From Allolobophora icterica (lineage: Eukaryota; Annelida; Clitellata; Crassiclitellata; Lumbricidae): a stretch of DNA of 64,000 bases. This document shows, piece after piece, positions 12,952 to 26,109 of this stretch (position 1 is its first letter; the number at the start of each line of letters is the position of its first letter). The notes beneath the pieces were generated by a model. It did no database searches, had not been told where the DNA came from, and saw only the letters and a program-made list of their open reading frames with translations. Location of the stretch: positions 40,565,608 to 40,629,607 of the forward strand of contig OY744605.1 in assembly GCA_963556255.1 (NCBI GenBank), in the 5' to 3' direction. A program made the position numbers and the translations under genes.

Positions 12952-13015
12952 TGCCAACTACCACATCCACGATTTCTGTAAGATGTAACAGAAATCATGG
13001 ATGTGGTAGTTGGCA
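12952..13015. other. miRNA-like hairpin in DBF4 intron
   Basis: A 28-nt arm starting TGCCAACTACCACATCCACG pairs with the 28-nt right arm at 12988-13015 with one mismatch, across an 8-nt loop at 12980-12987. Further GCAG/CTGC pairing outside the arms is possible. Size and loop fit a pre-miRNA, but a small inverted-repeat transposon remnant would look the same. No known miRNA seed is recognised. Confidence 0.4.
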
Positions 13016-13559
13016 AGGCCTGCAGGCTGTTGCATTGCATTCCCTTTTGTGCCATGATTTCTTTGGCTAATGCCATGGTATCCAGCCATCTCATCTACTG
13101 CAACTCATTTGTTACGTTTTAAAGTTAACTTGTTGAAACTTTATAGTCTGAAATACATTGGCCATAGCTATCATACATTGGTTGTGCAATGTGCATAGTA
13201 TAAACAAATAATTTTAATGACTGGGCTTTTTGTGTCCTTGAGTCTTCATTTCAATCAGTTTTATTATCTTCAGTCCATAATTGGCCAAAAGACTTCTCTA
13301 TACCTGACCTGATCTTCTGACTTTATCAAACTAACTACTCTTGGACAAGGACAGCTTGTGGCAGGTGCACTTTTTCTGTTGCTGGCCCTAGACTCTGGAA
13401 CTTTCTTCTGGCAAATGTTTGCTCTCGTAAGTCTGTTCTGTATTAGCAGGTTATGGTGGGCTAACGATAGCATTAAACACTTATGACTGTAAAACCACTT
13501 CTTGTTGGTATTACAGGCATGTATGATGAAACTCAAAAGCTTGTTGGCTAGGGCTATAC

Positions 13560-14245
13560 AGTTAATATGTCTAAATATGAACATTTAACCTCTGGGCTTA
13601 AATATTGGCATTGGCTTCCTGTGAAGCAAAGGATTTACAAGTTTGAAATTAGAGCTCAGTGTACAAAACATTGAGTGCTGGCCAATCACAGTATTTAAAG
13701 TCAGTCTTGATTCCTCAGACTTATCGTTATTCATTAGGATCATCTGATTGATTTTAACTGGTCATACCCAGGACTAGAGCTGTTTTTGGTGAACAAGTTT
13801 TTCTGTTGCCAGACATATTATGTTGGAAATCTCTCCCTCTATCTGTCTGTTCTGCTCAGTCACTTATGTCATTTAGTTCTCTTATCCACTATAGGCCGCC
13901 TCTTTGTCTCAGCAGATGTTGACCTCACTGTAATATCGTTTTGGTGTGCTTTTGGTTGATGTTTTGTGCATTAGACAACAGTGCGCAACTGTCTCACTGG
14001 GTCTGCTCCGTCTTACCTACTGAATTTCTGCACCCCAGTTTCTTCCCTGCCTAAGAGGGCCTCCTTGCGATCCTAGGCCTGTGGCCTTATGGTCGCGTAT
14101 GCACTCTTCCACGGCCCAATCCAGGAGCTTTGCTTATGTGGGTCCTTCGGCCTGGAACAGTCTTCCCCAGTCCCTCCGCCAAGAGCTTTTTGTCCTCTCT
14201 CCTCTTCAGTTCCGTGGGCTGTCATTCCACGTCAAATCAACTGGT
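13560..14245 (+). mobile_element. CR1/L2-like LINE 3' remnant
   Basis: Fragments typical of the C-terminal end of CR1-type LINE ORF2 appear in several frames: LKYWHWLPVKQRIYKFEI, then PRTRAVFGEQVFLLP, SLPLSVCSAQS, LTGSAPSYLLNFCTP and finally a FAYVGPSAWNSLPQSL-like block near 14130-14180. Stops and frame shifts throughout show it is dead. It is in the same orientation as DBF4. Confidence 0.6.
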
Positions 14246-15805
14246 CAGTAAAATAGCAATTTGCCACCACACCCTTTAGATTTTTCTGAAATTTTTGTAC
14301 ATAAACTACATGCAAAATTGGGAATGATAGGGAACATTTTAGCAGAATATCTCAACATTTGACCAAGATATTAATTTTTGAAATTAATAAGCAAAAATGG
14401 ATCGCAAGAAAACGGCATTATCCACCAACTTTGGACAGTCATATCTTGGCAAGAAAATGAGCTAGAGGGCTGAATATTTTTTTTATTTAATCAGTTTGTT
14501 GTGCTCTTTCCAACTATGCAAGAATATGGGTGACCCAGTGTTACCTTTGGTTTTTAATGTATAAATTTGTAAATATTGCACAGAGGCCCAATTTTTGCTC
14601 ACGTTCCGGAGATCATATCAGCAGGCAGGAATGATGTATACTTGTATAGTAATACAAGTTTGTACTGCCTCCACATCTACTATTATAGAAGACTGTGAAC
14701 TGCTACGAGGAGAGTCTTGAAATCGAGTCGGGCTTTCAGCAACGGCAGTAGGCATGATCTCTGTATAGTAATACTTATACTGGTTTTATACTGAGGTACA
14801 TGGGTGCTCGTCAGACATATAGTCAATGCCTGATTAGTTTCATTATGTCTGTACTTTCCAAGGACACTTTCCTTGCCATGATCGTCAAAGTGGGGTTAAC
14901 GGGTTGCCCCAAAAGTGAAAGTATGTATGTGATGAAGTTCATGAAAATTTGTACATATATTGAGGACACCTAGAACTGTCATTGGTGAAAAATTCAGGAT
15001 GGTGTTCTGCTCCTTTCCTTGTATATAAGTTTTTGAAGTTGACCAATTTTACAGTGTTGCGAGTTAATGTTGAGAGCTTTTGTGACTTGATTCACAGCTG
15101 ATTTGCTGACAATTACAATTACAAAAGTTACTAAAATAATAATAACCAAATTGGTATGGTCATGAAAACAGGTCTGCAAAATACTTACCATGGGCATCAA
15201 TGGATTTGTTAAGGTTACCAAAAGATTCTTTTTCATTAAAAATTTCATTTTGGAGGGATGCAATTTTTTAAATAAATTAGTTGAATACTTTGTATTCTTC
15301 AATTTGATTTTCCTCTTTCAGATGCCATGAACTTGCTGTAACTAAACTTCTGCAGCAGGGGGGTATTTTAGGTCAATAATGTGCATGTCTTTGTTTAATT
15401 TCTAGCCTAGAGCTACTTTGCCATCTCTAGTGTTAGCAAGCCATTGTTTGTTCGGCTTGCTCACAACTGGTATAGTTGCCATCATCACTTACTGTATTGC
15501 TGTATAATTAGTTTGGTAACTCTCCTACTCAGAGCTTTTTCTCCTGCCATATCCTGAGCTTCAAACCTCTTGTTACCTAGATCTTACAACATGGACTTCT
15601 TGGTCTTTCTTAATCTCTATTCCGCAAGCGTTTGAAAATGATTTTGTTCGATCCTGGTTTTCCGTCGTTAGGTTGAGAGTGCCTCTGATGAGCTTCTTAT
15701 GAAAAGTTGCTATATTATCTGTGATTACTTTACAAATGCCCAAATTCTTCACATAATTTTCCATATTTTGGCATTATGTTACAATATATGTTTAAATATT
15801 TTCAG

Positions 15806-18800
15806 ATATTTATTCAAGTTTGGGAGCGATGTCACGAGGTAAAACTCTTCTCCTTCGGTCTAATTCTACAAAAGCTTCGTCTGCAGTCTGCGGTCCTGTT
15901 CAGTTCGCACGCACATGGAAAATACCCGTGGTGGAGGTTTCAGTCCTACGGATGCTGCTAAGGAAAGAAAACAATCATCGAAAGCAGGCCTCGTCTCAAA
16001 GTTCCAAACCTAGTTTGAAGAAGTTGGACAAACCGTTCGTGAAGGTGGAAGACACAATGCAGATGTACAGCACAAACTTTAGGCTTTTCAATACTTTCCC
16101 AATGTCTTACCTTTCCTCTCTGGACAGTTTGCCGTGTAATGACGCTTCTAAATCAAACGAGTCAAGTGCGAAAAAGAAGACAAAGCAAAAGAGGGTCAAG
16201 AAGTCTGGTTACTGCGAGTGCTGTGACGTTTCATTCACGGATCAAAAGGAGCACTTTAACAGTCGGATGCACAAGGCTTTCGTCATGCGTAATGAAAACT
16301 TTGCTAGTTTGGATGCTCTGGTTTCAAAACTGCCGTCGTTAGAAAAGTTTGCTTTTGCGGTGGAATTAGACAAAAAGAACTTGTCATCGTCTGGCTCCAT
16401 TACAGGAGTTGATCCGGGCTTGGTCCATGGTCTGTCTGATTCTCAGGTGCAAGACCATAAATTGAATCCCGCATTTGTTCATGACGTAACTGTTCATGGG
16501 TCCAAACGACTATATCCAGGTTCTAGTACCGATTTAAAGCTTGACGTGAAAAACCTGTGTGATGCCCAGAATTTAAAAAGTAATAGCAGCATTTTACCTG
16601 CCACGTTTTTTGCACCAAACAGTTCGTGTCCAGTTCGAAAGCCTAGGACGAAGAAATCTCAGAATACCTCTTCAAAGTCTTGTACTCTGAACAGTGATGC
16701 TTTTCATATTTATGAAAAATGTGATGATGACAGAAATTTAATCAGGGCAAACGACAGACATGCAGGAAAGTTAGTAAACAAAAATCGAATACCTAATAAA
16801 GGTAGTCATTCTGATTCGAATGTAGACTTAAACTGTCCTGTTGATCTGTCTATGCCCAAATCTTCAACAGTCGTTTCTTCGTACCAGTCACCCGTCAGTT
16901 GTTTGTCGTCTGTGTCTGAGTTAAACTTTGCGAATGCCGCAGTTTCTAGCGCAAAGATTTCAGATGTTAGTAAAGCATTAAGAATTGACAAAGAAACTGA
17001 TAAGAAGAAGCTTGCCAATTCCAAGTGTTCAGACAAGGTTTCTGATATCAGTGATCCCAAAGTGACGAGAGACCAGCTGGTTTCTGAAAGAATGGATATT
17101 TCTTTGGACATGAAGTTATTGGCAGCACCAGTTGTTACGAATAATACTGAGCTGAGAAGTCCATTTTTGGGCAGTGTGAATGCTATTTCAAAGGAAGTAA
17201 GTAAAGATGATGACTTTGGCTTTTCGTCCGATGAAGTAAGTGATTCTGCTGATGAAAAGATTGACTGGAAGATTAATCTTCGAAACTCGTGCAACAAAGT
17301 ACTCGATATTCTAGAAGACAGCAATTCTTCAAAAGATTTGGCAAAGAACATGCCTGATGACTGTACCAACAACTCGTCAATGAAGCTAGACCTTACAAAT
17401 GTACAGGTGGCAGAAGATTGTCATATGGTTAGTTCAGACAAAAAAGAATTTCATTTTTCCAGTTTGAAAAATCTAAACATGCCAGGTAGTGGGGAGCCAG
17501 CTTTTGGAATTCAGCCAGGTTCAGATGAAACTGAGAAAGCAACTGCTGGAAAAGTTTCTTCAAAGGAAACTTCAATGTCCTGTAGGACAAAACATGGTGT
17601 AGGAATTGTGCGACCTTGGGAAATAGTTTCTAATAAACCTGAGCCTAATCAACTTCGCATGGACAAAGAAATTCACTGTAATGTGGGCGGCCAAGTGCCA
17701 GGTGTTAGCGACAGCAGTGGCTGTGCTTCACAGACAGACTCTGAACAGTGTCCCAATAGCAATACAGTGTACAGACAAATCAAATCTTCAGAAGACTGTG
17801 TAGCTGCTGCTGCGAACGCTGGGAAAGCTCTTCTCGCTGGGGCAACGCATTCAGATGACGACTGTGACCCACAGACAACACATTCAACTAAGGGAAGTAA
17901 CCCAGAGGTAGCTCGTTTAAATGAGGACAGGAAGCCACAGACAACTTATTCAGCTGAGGGCAGTAACTCTGTGAAAACACCTTCAGCTGATGGCACAACT
18001 GTTACAAGTGATATCTGCACTGTTGAAGGTGCTGTACTGACAGCCGTGTCTTGTCACGTTCCTGAAAAAATCCTGCATTCACCTGCTACAGTGAAAGTAT
18101 GTAGTGCTGACCAAAGTGCGAAAGCTGTGACTGCAGAGATCGTGCCTACTGCCGTTGCTGAAAGCCCGACTCGATTTCAAGACTCTCCTCATAGCAGTTC
18201 ACAATCTTCTATAATAGTAGATGTGGAGGCATGTGATGAGAGGAGCGATAATTTTGAAGAAAGAGGTCAGACACCGATACCAACTTATGAGGTCATCACT
18301 CCTACAAAGCCTCAGATGCCACCAAGTCTTGAAGTAGGTGACAGAGGCATTGCATTTGGTTCCAACTATCAAGCTTTTGATCAACGAGTAATTGGCCAGC
18401 CACCCTCTTGGCCGATGACTCCTGTCCTTGTTAATGGACAGGTCATCTATCTGCCAACTACTGTCATGGGCAACCCAATGTCACCAGCAGTTTCACCGCA
18501 GCTGACTGGCATGGGTTTGACAAATGGCCACACTGCCAGTGAGTTTTTGCCAGGTGTTAACTGTGAATTCCAAAGGAAAAAACAGGACTCTGCCTGCAGT
18601 TCTCTGGACTCGGGATTTTGTGCTTCGATTAAAACAGTCACAGTGGATTCTTATCCTGGATCTCCTGTCGAAAACTGTGCAAGAAGTGTTGAGGAACGTG
18701 AGACTAGCATCTGTGAGGTGAAGTGCATTCCTAGCCACACTGAAAACTCTGTGTCGTCACCAGTTCCTATTCCAACTGAACATCCTGATTCTTTGCCAGC

Positions 18801-21105
18801 TGCTAAACAAGCTGAAAACCTGGATACCTGCACAGCTGCAATTCCAATTAGTTCACTCAGTCCTAGCCAGTGTAAAACCATGGATTCTGTATCACTTCAT
18901 GGGCAGTCTAAAGACCCAACTTCTACAGCACTTCCTGTTACTCCTAAAACTCCTTGTTCCATTCCAGTTCCACTCCAAACAGAAAATTCTGACGAAGGGA
19001 ATCTTCATTTCCAGGGCGAAAATCCTGGTTCTCTGGCAGCTGCTGTACAAACTCAAAGTTTCTCATCAGTTGCCATCGAAGCTGCTAATAATGATACCTT
19101 ACCAGTTCTTTGCCAAGCTGAGAATAACAATTCATTATTAGATTGTGGTCAAAGTAGCAATCATGATTGCACACAACTTTTAGTCCAGATTGACAACTCT
19201 GATTCCTTACCTGTTCTTATTCAAAGTGAAAATACTGATCCAGGTGCTACCCAGAAGGAAAAGTCGGATTCCTATGCAGCTGTTAGCAATACTGAAAATC
19301 ACAGTTGCTCACCTGGTGTTGACAAGCACCAAATCGATGAAGTCTACGTGGATGAAACGGAATCTAAAGTTGTCTTGGTCCAACCTAGTTTACCTAAAAC
19401 TGAAGGTAAAGAAGTCGATGCTGTAGAGGATTTAGCATGTGCTAAAGTTCAAGTCCAAGAGTCTCCTAAGGTCGCTTCAGTTCCAGGAGTTCAAACTTAT
19501 CCAGATCTGATGAGTGGAATAGATGAATTGCCAGAGAAAGCTAAGACACAAATGCCAGATCTTCTTATGGAAGCCAAGAATGACACTGCACTGGATTCAC
19601 CTTGTTCTTCCGTCTGTCCTTCGGTGTCTACTGAAATCCATCAAACTGTGTCTGAAGCTCTGCCACCAGGAGGCAGCTATTCAGGCAGTGAACCAATGGA
19701 TGTCAGCTTTGGTGAATTGTCAGAGGACTTTTTTACTGCCAGGTCTAATCCAATCACGTTCTACGGAATCGATAAAAGTGAAGAAAATCCATGGATAGAC
19801 AATGCTTGGGGTCCTCCTGCTAATCACACAACTGAAACTGGTGCAACAGTTGACACATGGCCAGAAGAACTGTCAACCATTGTTCAGAGTAGCTGTCCCA
19901 ACGTTTTATCTCCAAGTTGTTGTGTCGGCTTAGATAGTTTGATGATGTCTGCACCAATTGGTACTCCAAATTGTGTTAGTTTCAGTGATGATGAAACTTG
20001 TGTACCTTCTGCAAAGAAAGAGAACGCAGCAGAAGTTTTGTGTGGACCTCAGACTGAAATCCAGTCGGCAAACTCAGCAAATTCAGCTGCTGAGCCAGCT
20101 GTCCTTGATGATGACGTTCTGACTGCTTTATCAAGAATCCTTGAAGACGCAAGTAAAGAGTGGCAGGCAGAAAGACAGAAATCCAATACAACTGATGGTG
20201 AGACTGTGGTGTGTTCTACATTGCCAGTGTGTGAGGCTGATAAGGAATTAAAACAGGAGACCTGCAACAAAATCTCAGGAAGTCTTACGACCAATGTTGA
20301 AATTCCAACATCACCTATCGTGGTGACACCGAAACCTATTGTTCAGACGGAACTCCAGTCAGTTGAGATTGATGAGGCAAATAAAGTTAATTTCTCTGAG
20401 TCTCTCTGCTCCGTTCCTCAAAGCAACTTGCCTGAGAACAGTTCTTCGTGCGTTGATGGAGCTCAACAAGATAACAGACCAGTTCCGCAAACCTTGCAGC
20501 TTTGCACAGATGACGCCAAGAAAGAATCGGATGAAACATCCGAAACTGAGCCATCCAGCAGAGTCTGTACACCAGCAGGTGAACTGGACGAATTAGATAA
20601 ACTAATGCAGATGCTGAAAGCGCTGAACGAAGAGACAAACTGTACTGATGAAACTAAACTGATTTCAAGTTACAACATTGCTGCTACTAACCGTTGCCAA
20701 ACCCTGACAAAGGATAATTCTTCTAAACTTGTCTTAGACTTGCCAAATAATTTCTGTGATAGTTTTGGTGGCATTTCCTTTACCAAAGCACATAAGACAT
20801 CATCAAGACAGGTAGCAGCCACAGCAAATTCTGTTCATCTGTTCACTGACGGTAGTAGTATTAGTGCTAACCATTTTTCGAATGATCTAAATAAAAGGGC
20901 TTGTCAGTCTGAGGAAAAGAATAGGAAAGACAGATGTAAGTGGAAGATGACTTATGTTTCTGGTTTGAAATTTCTATTTCAGCGTTTACTGCACTCGCCC
21001 GACCAGTCACGTTGTTGTGGGAAGTATTCTATAAAAAGCTTGGGCAGTGAAAGACTCTCGCTGTGTATCTCGAAGAATAAATCCAAATTTAACGTTAAAA
21101 GCTGA
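15806..21105 (+). CDS. DBF4 homologue, coding exon 2 (motifs M and C, giant tail)
   Basis: Begins after acceptor TTTTCAG|AT; continues codon 161 in phase and runs to TGA 21103-21105, giving about 1,926 residues in total, against 674 in human DBF4. SRGK at residues 170-173 and the ARTWKIPVVEVS block match the region that follows motif N. PFVKVED at 237-243 is motif M, which contacts CDC7. GYCECCDVSF...H at 295-316 is the DBF4-type zinc finger (motif C): C297-x2-C300-x9-H310-x5-H316, with all four ligands present. KEN tripeptides at 214-216 and in KKENAAE may be APC/C signals (inference). After the finger lies a ~1,600-residue Ser/Thr/Glu-rich, presumably disordered tail with an imperfect repeat region (about 1149-1336) and a short helical motif, ELDELDKLMQMLKALNEE, near 1753. 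A strong GTAAGT donor lies at 20936, so the last 56 codons could be replaced by splicing. Confidence 0.88.
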
Positions 21106-22656
21106 TCTCAGTGGACCGTGTTTGAATGTGAGAAACTGTTTAAAGTTTTGCAGTTGTGAGAAACTGTTGCTCAGTTTTTACTTGCATCTTGCAGCCGGTT
21201 TTCAACACAACTGGCATATTGCAGATAGCTGTCCCATCTTGTCTGCATCCAGAGTTTGACGTGTAATATGAACATTTTGTCAAGCCTTGTGAGAAGTAAG
21301 GGGAACGTATAAGGTTATGTTGGATTGGTGTTGTCATGTTTGCGTTATGGAGAAAATAGCAGGAGCAAACTGTTGCAGCATAGGAGTGTAATGAGCACAT
21401 GACTGTAATGTGAAAAAGTACGAAATGTCAGTATTGGTTGAGGAATTATTTTCACAATATATATTATTTGTCAGGCTAAAATGATATATTTATGTAATTT
21501 TCATGAATTTGGCTACTAGTACTTTATTAATATATAGAAATATTGGTATGTTTGTTTTATTGCTAAGTACCAATTAACAAACATGCATACGAGGGTCTTC
21601 ATCTTTCCATGGAAAATGTCATGTTAGACTCACAAGTGAACTTTACCAGAAAGATATTAACCCCAAATGTTTTGACATGTTACATTTTTTATTTTGATAT
21701 TTTAATTTTATTTAATAATATTAAATAGTTATTATAATATTATTATAGCATGTGATATGCAGAGAAAGCTTTGCGTTAAGCCATTTAGTGTTTGTCCAGT
21801 TTTTGGACATTAACATGGTTTAGATGTCCGTGGAGGATTGAGAACTTGGTATCCCCAAATAATTGACTCAAATCTAATCAAATTCAAGCAGAACTGTGTC
21901 ATTGGTTGCTTCAGATTACTCTAGTTATTCTAGTTATTCCAGTATTATGACAGGTGAATTATATCATTATCCTAACACAGGTTTCTTAATTGGTATGGTA
22001 ACAATTAGTGAATTTGAGTTTCTTGCGGTGGATTGACCCCAAAGTGCAAAGATTGTTTAGGCTTTTAATGGTGCCATATATGTCTCTATATGGATACAAA
22101 AGGAGCAGAGCAAAGTGCTGCTTTGAAATAAGCAGAACCAGATTTGGGTGCTAATCTTTGTGCAACACAGATAATTATTGAATTGGAATGGATATTAGTT
22201 GAACTAATCACCAGCTGATGTTGTGGCTTTCTTATTTCTGGTTGTTCTCTGAATTGAAACTTCCATAACATCTTATTCAGGGTATGTTGTATTGCCAACA
22301 TTCTTATTTAATGTAAATGTAACTTTGTGTGAGGAATGTTTTGAAGTTTCAGAACATTTTACTATTAAGGACTTGTGGAACAGTTCACTGTTTTTCTAGA
22401 TGTAAAGAAATTAGACCGAACTTTTGGTGTCTAATATTACAAGTTCTGGTCCGAGATCTAAGTCAAACTTGTTAACGGACATCTCGAAAGCATCAGCATA
22501 TGAGTGGTGGAAGGAATCTCTTGGAGCCTAAGCATGATCAGTTGCCCTCCTAAAGTTCTTGTAAATTACCTCTAGTTCAGTTTCTAACCATTTAACTGCA
22601 GCATCTCAGTAAGAGTTGACTGGTGGTTCTTGTCTGCTTGACCCAATGGATTCGGA
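21106..22656 (+). other. DBF4 3' UTR and flank
   Basis: AT-rich and without ORFs of note. I see no clear AATAAA within the first kilobase, though AT-rich variants are present; an AATAAA lies at about 23607. The transcript end is not determined. Confidence 0.45.
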
Positions 22657-22905
22657 GGATCATCCATTAAGGATGTCTGCAGGAAAGGATGCGGAGGAGA
22701 GTCATCCAAATGCAGACAAGAGGAAGGGATTATGACCAGTCTGGATCTAAATTAGTAATAGCTATAGTTATACTAAATACAGTTCATTTGGCATTGGAGT
22801 GTGAAGTTTGTGAAGGAGGAGGTGGATGGTGGAAGGCAATGCCAAATGTGGCAAGGGAGGGGACGAGAGAGAGTAGGTCATTCTTTGTGGACATCTTTTA
22901 TGCAC
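22657..22905. mobile_element. Miniature inverted-repeat element, copy A
   Basis: It begins GGATCATCCATTAAGGATGTC and ends near TGGACATCTTTTATGCACAA. These ends correspond to the two ends of copy B at 23676-24918 (GGGTCGTCCATAAAGGACGT / GCGGACGTCTTTTATGGATG). A GGAGGGxxxxG-rich interior near both ends is shared. No ORF of its own. Confidence 0.6.
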
Positions 22906-23675
22906 AACCGCTATTTGCCCAGTACTGAATAGACAGCTACTGTGATCTAAGAAAATGCATAATCTGTGTACTTTACAGGCATGAAGTTCAAGCATATTAT
23001 ACATTCCATATCGCTTTTAATTGTTTTGTTTGTACAAAACTAAGAAAATCTCTGTGGTGCATGACTGATTGATGATGCACTGGCCATTCACCTCTGCACT
23101 GAATGTCCCAGTCCCAGGTGTCAACTGAAATTGTGGAGCAATACCAAGTTTTGGAAAGAAAACTGTTTGTTGTCAATCCTGTAAGGATATGTTGTCTTGT
23201 TGGATTGATGTTGTCATTTTGTTCTTCAGCTGGAAGATATCTTCACATATGGTCCATGCTGCTTATGTTGTAGAGGATCATAATAACTGAGATTACTTTA
23301 TCTTGTCTAAGAATTCTCAAAGAAGCGATGTTTACATGTGTTCAGATCTAATAACATAAGCAAAATGTTCAGAATAACAGTATTCATTTGCCGTTTGATT
23401 TTCGTATATTTTTGAGTTTTCCTGTTTTTTTTGCTATGTAGATTGCTTTTGCACATGATGTGTAATTGAAGAATCTGAACAGGGATAATGCCGACGACCT
23501 AAAGATGCATTTTTTGTTGTTGAATATCACTAAGCGTTTTGAAAAAATCAAAGGTTTAGAAATTGTGTTGGTGCTTTCTTCTAAAATCATGTGAGAATTT
23601 GTATCAAAAATAAAATTAAGGAACCCATTGTTGAATTGTTTTTCCTAATTAAGAGTCTCGACAACAGTGTGCTTT
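22906..23675. other. Intergenic, nothing recognised
   Basis: No coding region or named repeat supported between the two miniature elements. Confidence 0.5.
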
Positions 23676-24918
23676 GGGTCGTCCATAAAGGACGTCCGCA
23701 AAATATGACCCACTTTGGACCCTCCCTCCCCCTTGTCCGCATTTGACCTTACCCTCCCTCCCCCTTTGCGGACGTCGCAGTCTAAGCCAATTTTTAATGT
23801 CGTCGTCATTATTTTTACAATTATTCCACAGCTCCTGTACACTTTTAAGTGACAGTTCAGGTTTCATATCGCAAGATGTGCAGTAATAAAAGCCTCTTTT
23901 AAAGTCACAGTAAAGGTTATACCATGCATGAAGTTTTAGGCAATCACTTCACTGACCTTTTCGCCTTTCGGGGAAGGCTGAAACAAGGTGGTGCTTAAAA
24001 AACTATCAAATTTAAAAGTTTAGATATGTGAAAGCGCTGAGATTTGCGGATGATCAGGCAATGTTAGCAAGAAGCCAAAAAGGACTGCAGAGAATGATGG
24101 ATCGCCTGAATATGATATCAACAGAATACGAAATGAAAATAAATACCAAGAAGACAAAGGTCATGAGGATAAGCAAAAGAGAAGAAAAAGAAGTTAGAAT
24201 AACCGTAAATGGAGTGGTCATCGAACAAGTTGAGAGATTCTGTTACCTAGGAAGTATGGTCACGAGGGATGTGAAGTGCCATACGGAGATAAAAAGAAGA
24301 ATAGCCATGGGAAAAGATGCTTTCTATAAAAGAAAGGAGCTCTTGAGAGGAAAATTAAATAGGAATCTGAAGAAGCGAATGGTTAAGACGCTGGTATGGA
24401 GTGTGGTTCTATACGGATCTGAAACATGGACTATAAGAGGGGAGGACATCAAAAGGATAGAAGCCTTCGAAATGTGGATATGGCGGAGAATGGAGAGAAT
24501 CAGTTGGACAGAGCATATAACAAACGAAGAGGTACTGCAAATGGTGGGAGAGGAGAGATCCATGATGAGGACAATCAGAGAGCGTCAAAGAAGATGGATT
24601 GGCCATATAATGAGAGGAAATTCCCTGCTACGAGATATCATCGAGGGTAGAATGGAAGGGAAAAAGACAAGAGGAAGACCAAGAACGATGTTCCTAGACT
24701 GGACAATAAAGAGGGACGGCTACAGACAGATGAAAGCGGAAGCTCAACATCGAGAGGAATGGCGCCGTTGGACATACGAACCTGCCTAAGGGCAGAGAAC
24801 CAAAGAAGAAGAAGAAGAAGATATGGACATCCGCACTGGTCACAACCCTCCCTCCCCTTTGTCCGCATTTTTGATGACCCCTCCCTCCCCCATTGCGGAC
24901 GTCTTTTATGGATGACCC
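23676..24918. mobile_element. Miniature inverted-repeat element, copy B, split by a LINE
   Basis: The left end GGGTCGTCCATAAAGGACGT and right end (reverse complement) GGGTCATCCATAAAAGACGT are terminal inverted repeats. Each is followed by two CCCTCCCTCCCC..GTCCGCA blocks. Without the LINE at 24029-24820 it would be about 440 bases. No transposase remains and the superfamily is not assigned. Confidence 0.65.
24029..24820 (+). mobile_element. 5'-truncated RTE-like LINE, open frame
   Basis: An uninterrupted frame to TAA at 24787-24789 encodes about 250 residues, starting just before reverse transcriptase motif C (FADD at its very N-terminus). It continues through [28 protein letters not shown] and [15 protein letters not shown] blocks, as in endonuclease/RT retrotransposons of the RTE-like type. 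It ends in a (GAA)n tail at 24803-24820 and is flanked by AGATATG direct repeats (24022-24028, 24819-24825; the right copy overlaps the tail). The 5' end is truncated right at the insertion boundary. An intact frame suggests a fairly recent insertion. Confidence 0.85.
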
Positions 24919-25084
24919 TTTCAACATCTTTCAAACCAGTTATTTAAATGGCTCAATTATTTTCACAGTATACTAGCAAAAATTTTGAGAAAACATGTTA
25001 TCTATGATTTCCTCGTAATGAATTCTACATGATTTCTGCACCTGATAATTTTTCTTACTGATACTTGATTACAAGACCGCTTGC

Positions 25085-25400
25085 ACAATAGCCACCCCAG
25101 TTGTCCATTCCAAACTCGACTACTGTAATTCCATTTTCTACAACATCGACTTTTCTCAAATAAAACGCCTGCAAACAGTCTAGGATGCCCTCGCCCGCGC
25201 AGTCACAAAAACTCCCAAACACCAGCAATTAACCCCTGTTCTGAAATAATGTCCCTCAGCACATCCACTACAGATTTGTATTCCTCACCTACTACGCCCT
25301 TCGAACCTCTCAACCTTCTTACATTTGCCAGCTATTCACCATCCAACCGTCCGGGTCTACTCGCTCCTCATATCTTTCTCTATCTTCCAAATACAGAGGA
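25085..25400 (+). mobile_element. CR1/L2-like LINE remnant
   Basis: The plus-strand translation gives VVHSKLDYCNSIFYNIDFSQ, KRLQTV and DALARAVTKTPKHQQLTPVLK. This is the block just after the RT catalytic core in CR1-type ORF2. An in-frame TAG and a frame shift follow; the rest decays into the CT repeat. Confidence 0.75.
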
Positions 25401-25414
25401 AAGGCGTTTAATTA

Positions 25415-26109
<695 letters not shown>

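Larger units (their letters stand above)
12254..15805 (+). other. DBF4 intron 1
   Basis: Bounded by GTAGTA at 12254 and a TTTTCAG acceptor ending at 15805; phase 1. It contains a miRNA-like hairpin (12952-13015) and a decayed CR1/L2-like LINE (about 13560-14245). The rest is AT-rich with no coding signal that I recognise. Confidence 0.7.

Noticed and set aside
16806..17372. Minus-strand 188-residue ORF inside the DBF4 exon
   Set aside because: Shadow of the DBF4 frame; no domain and no independent signals.
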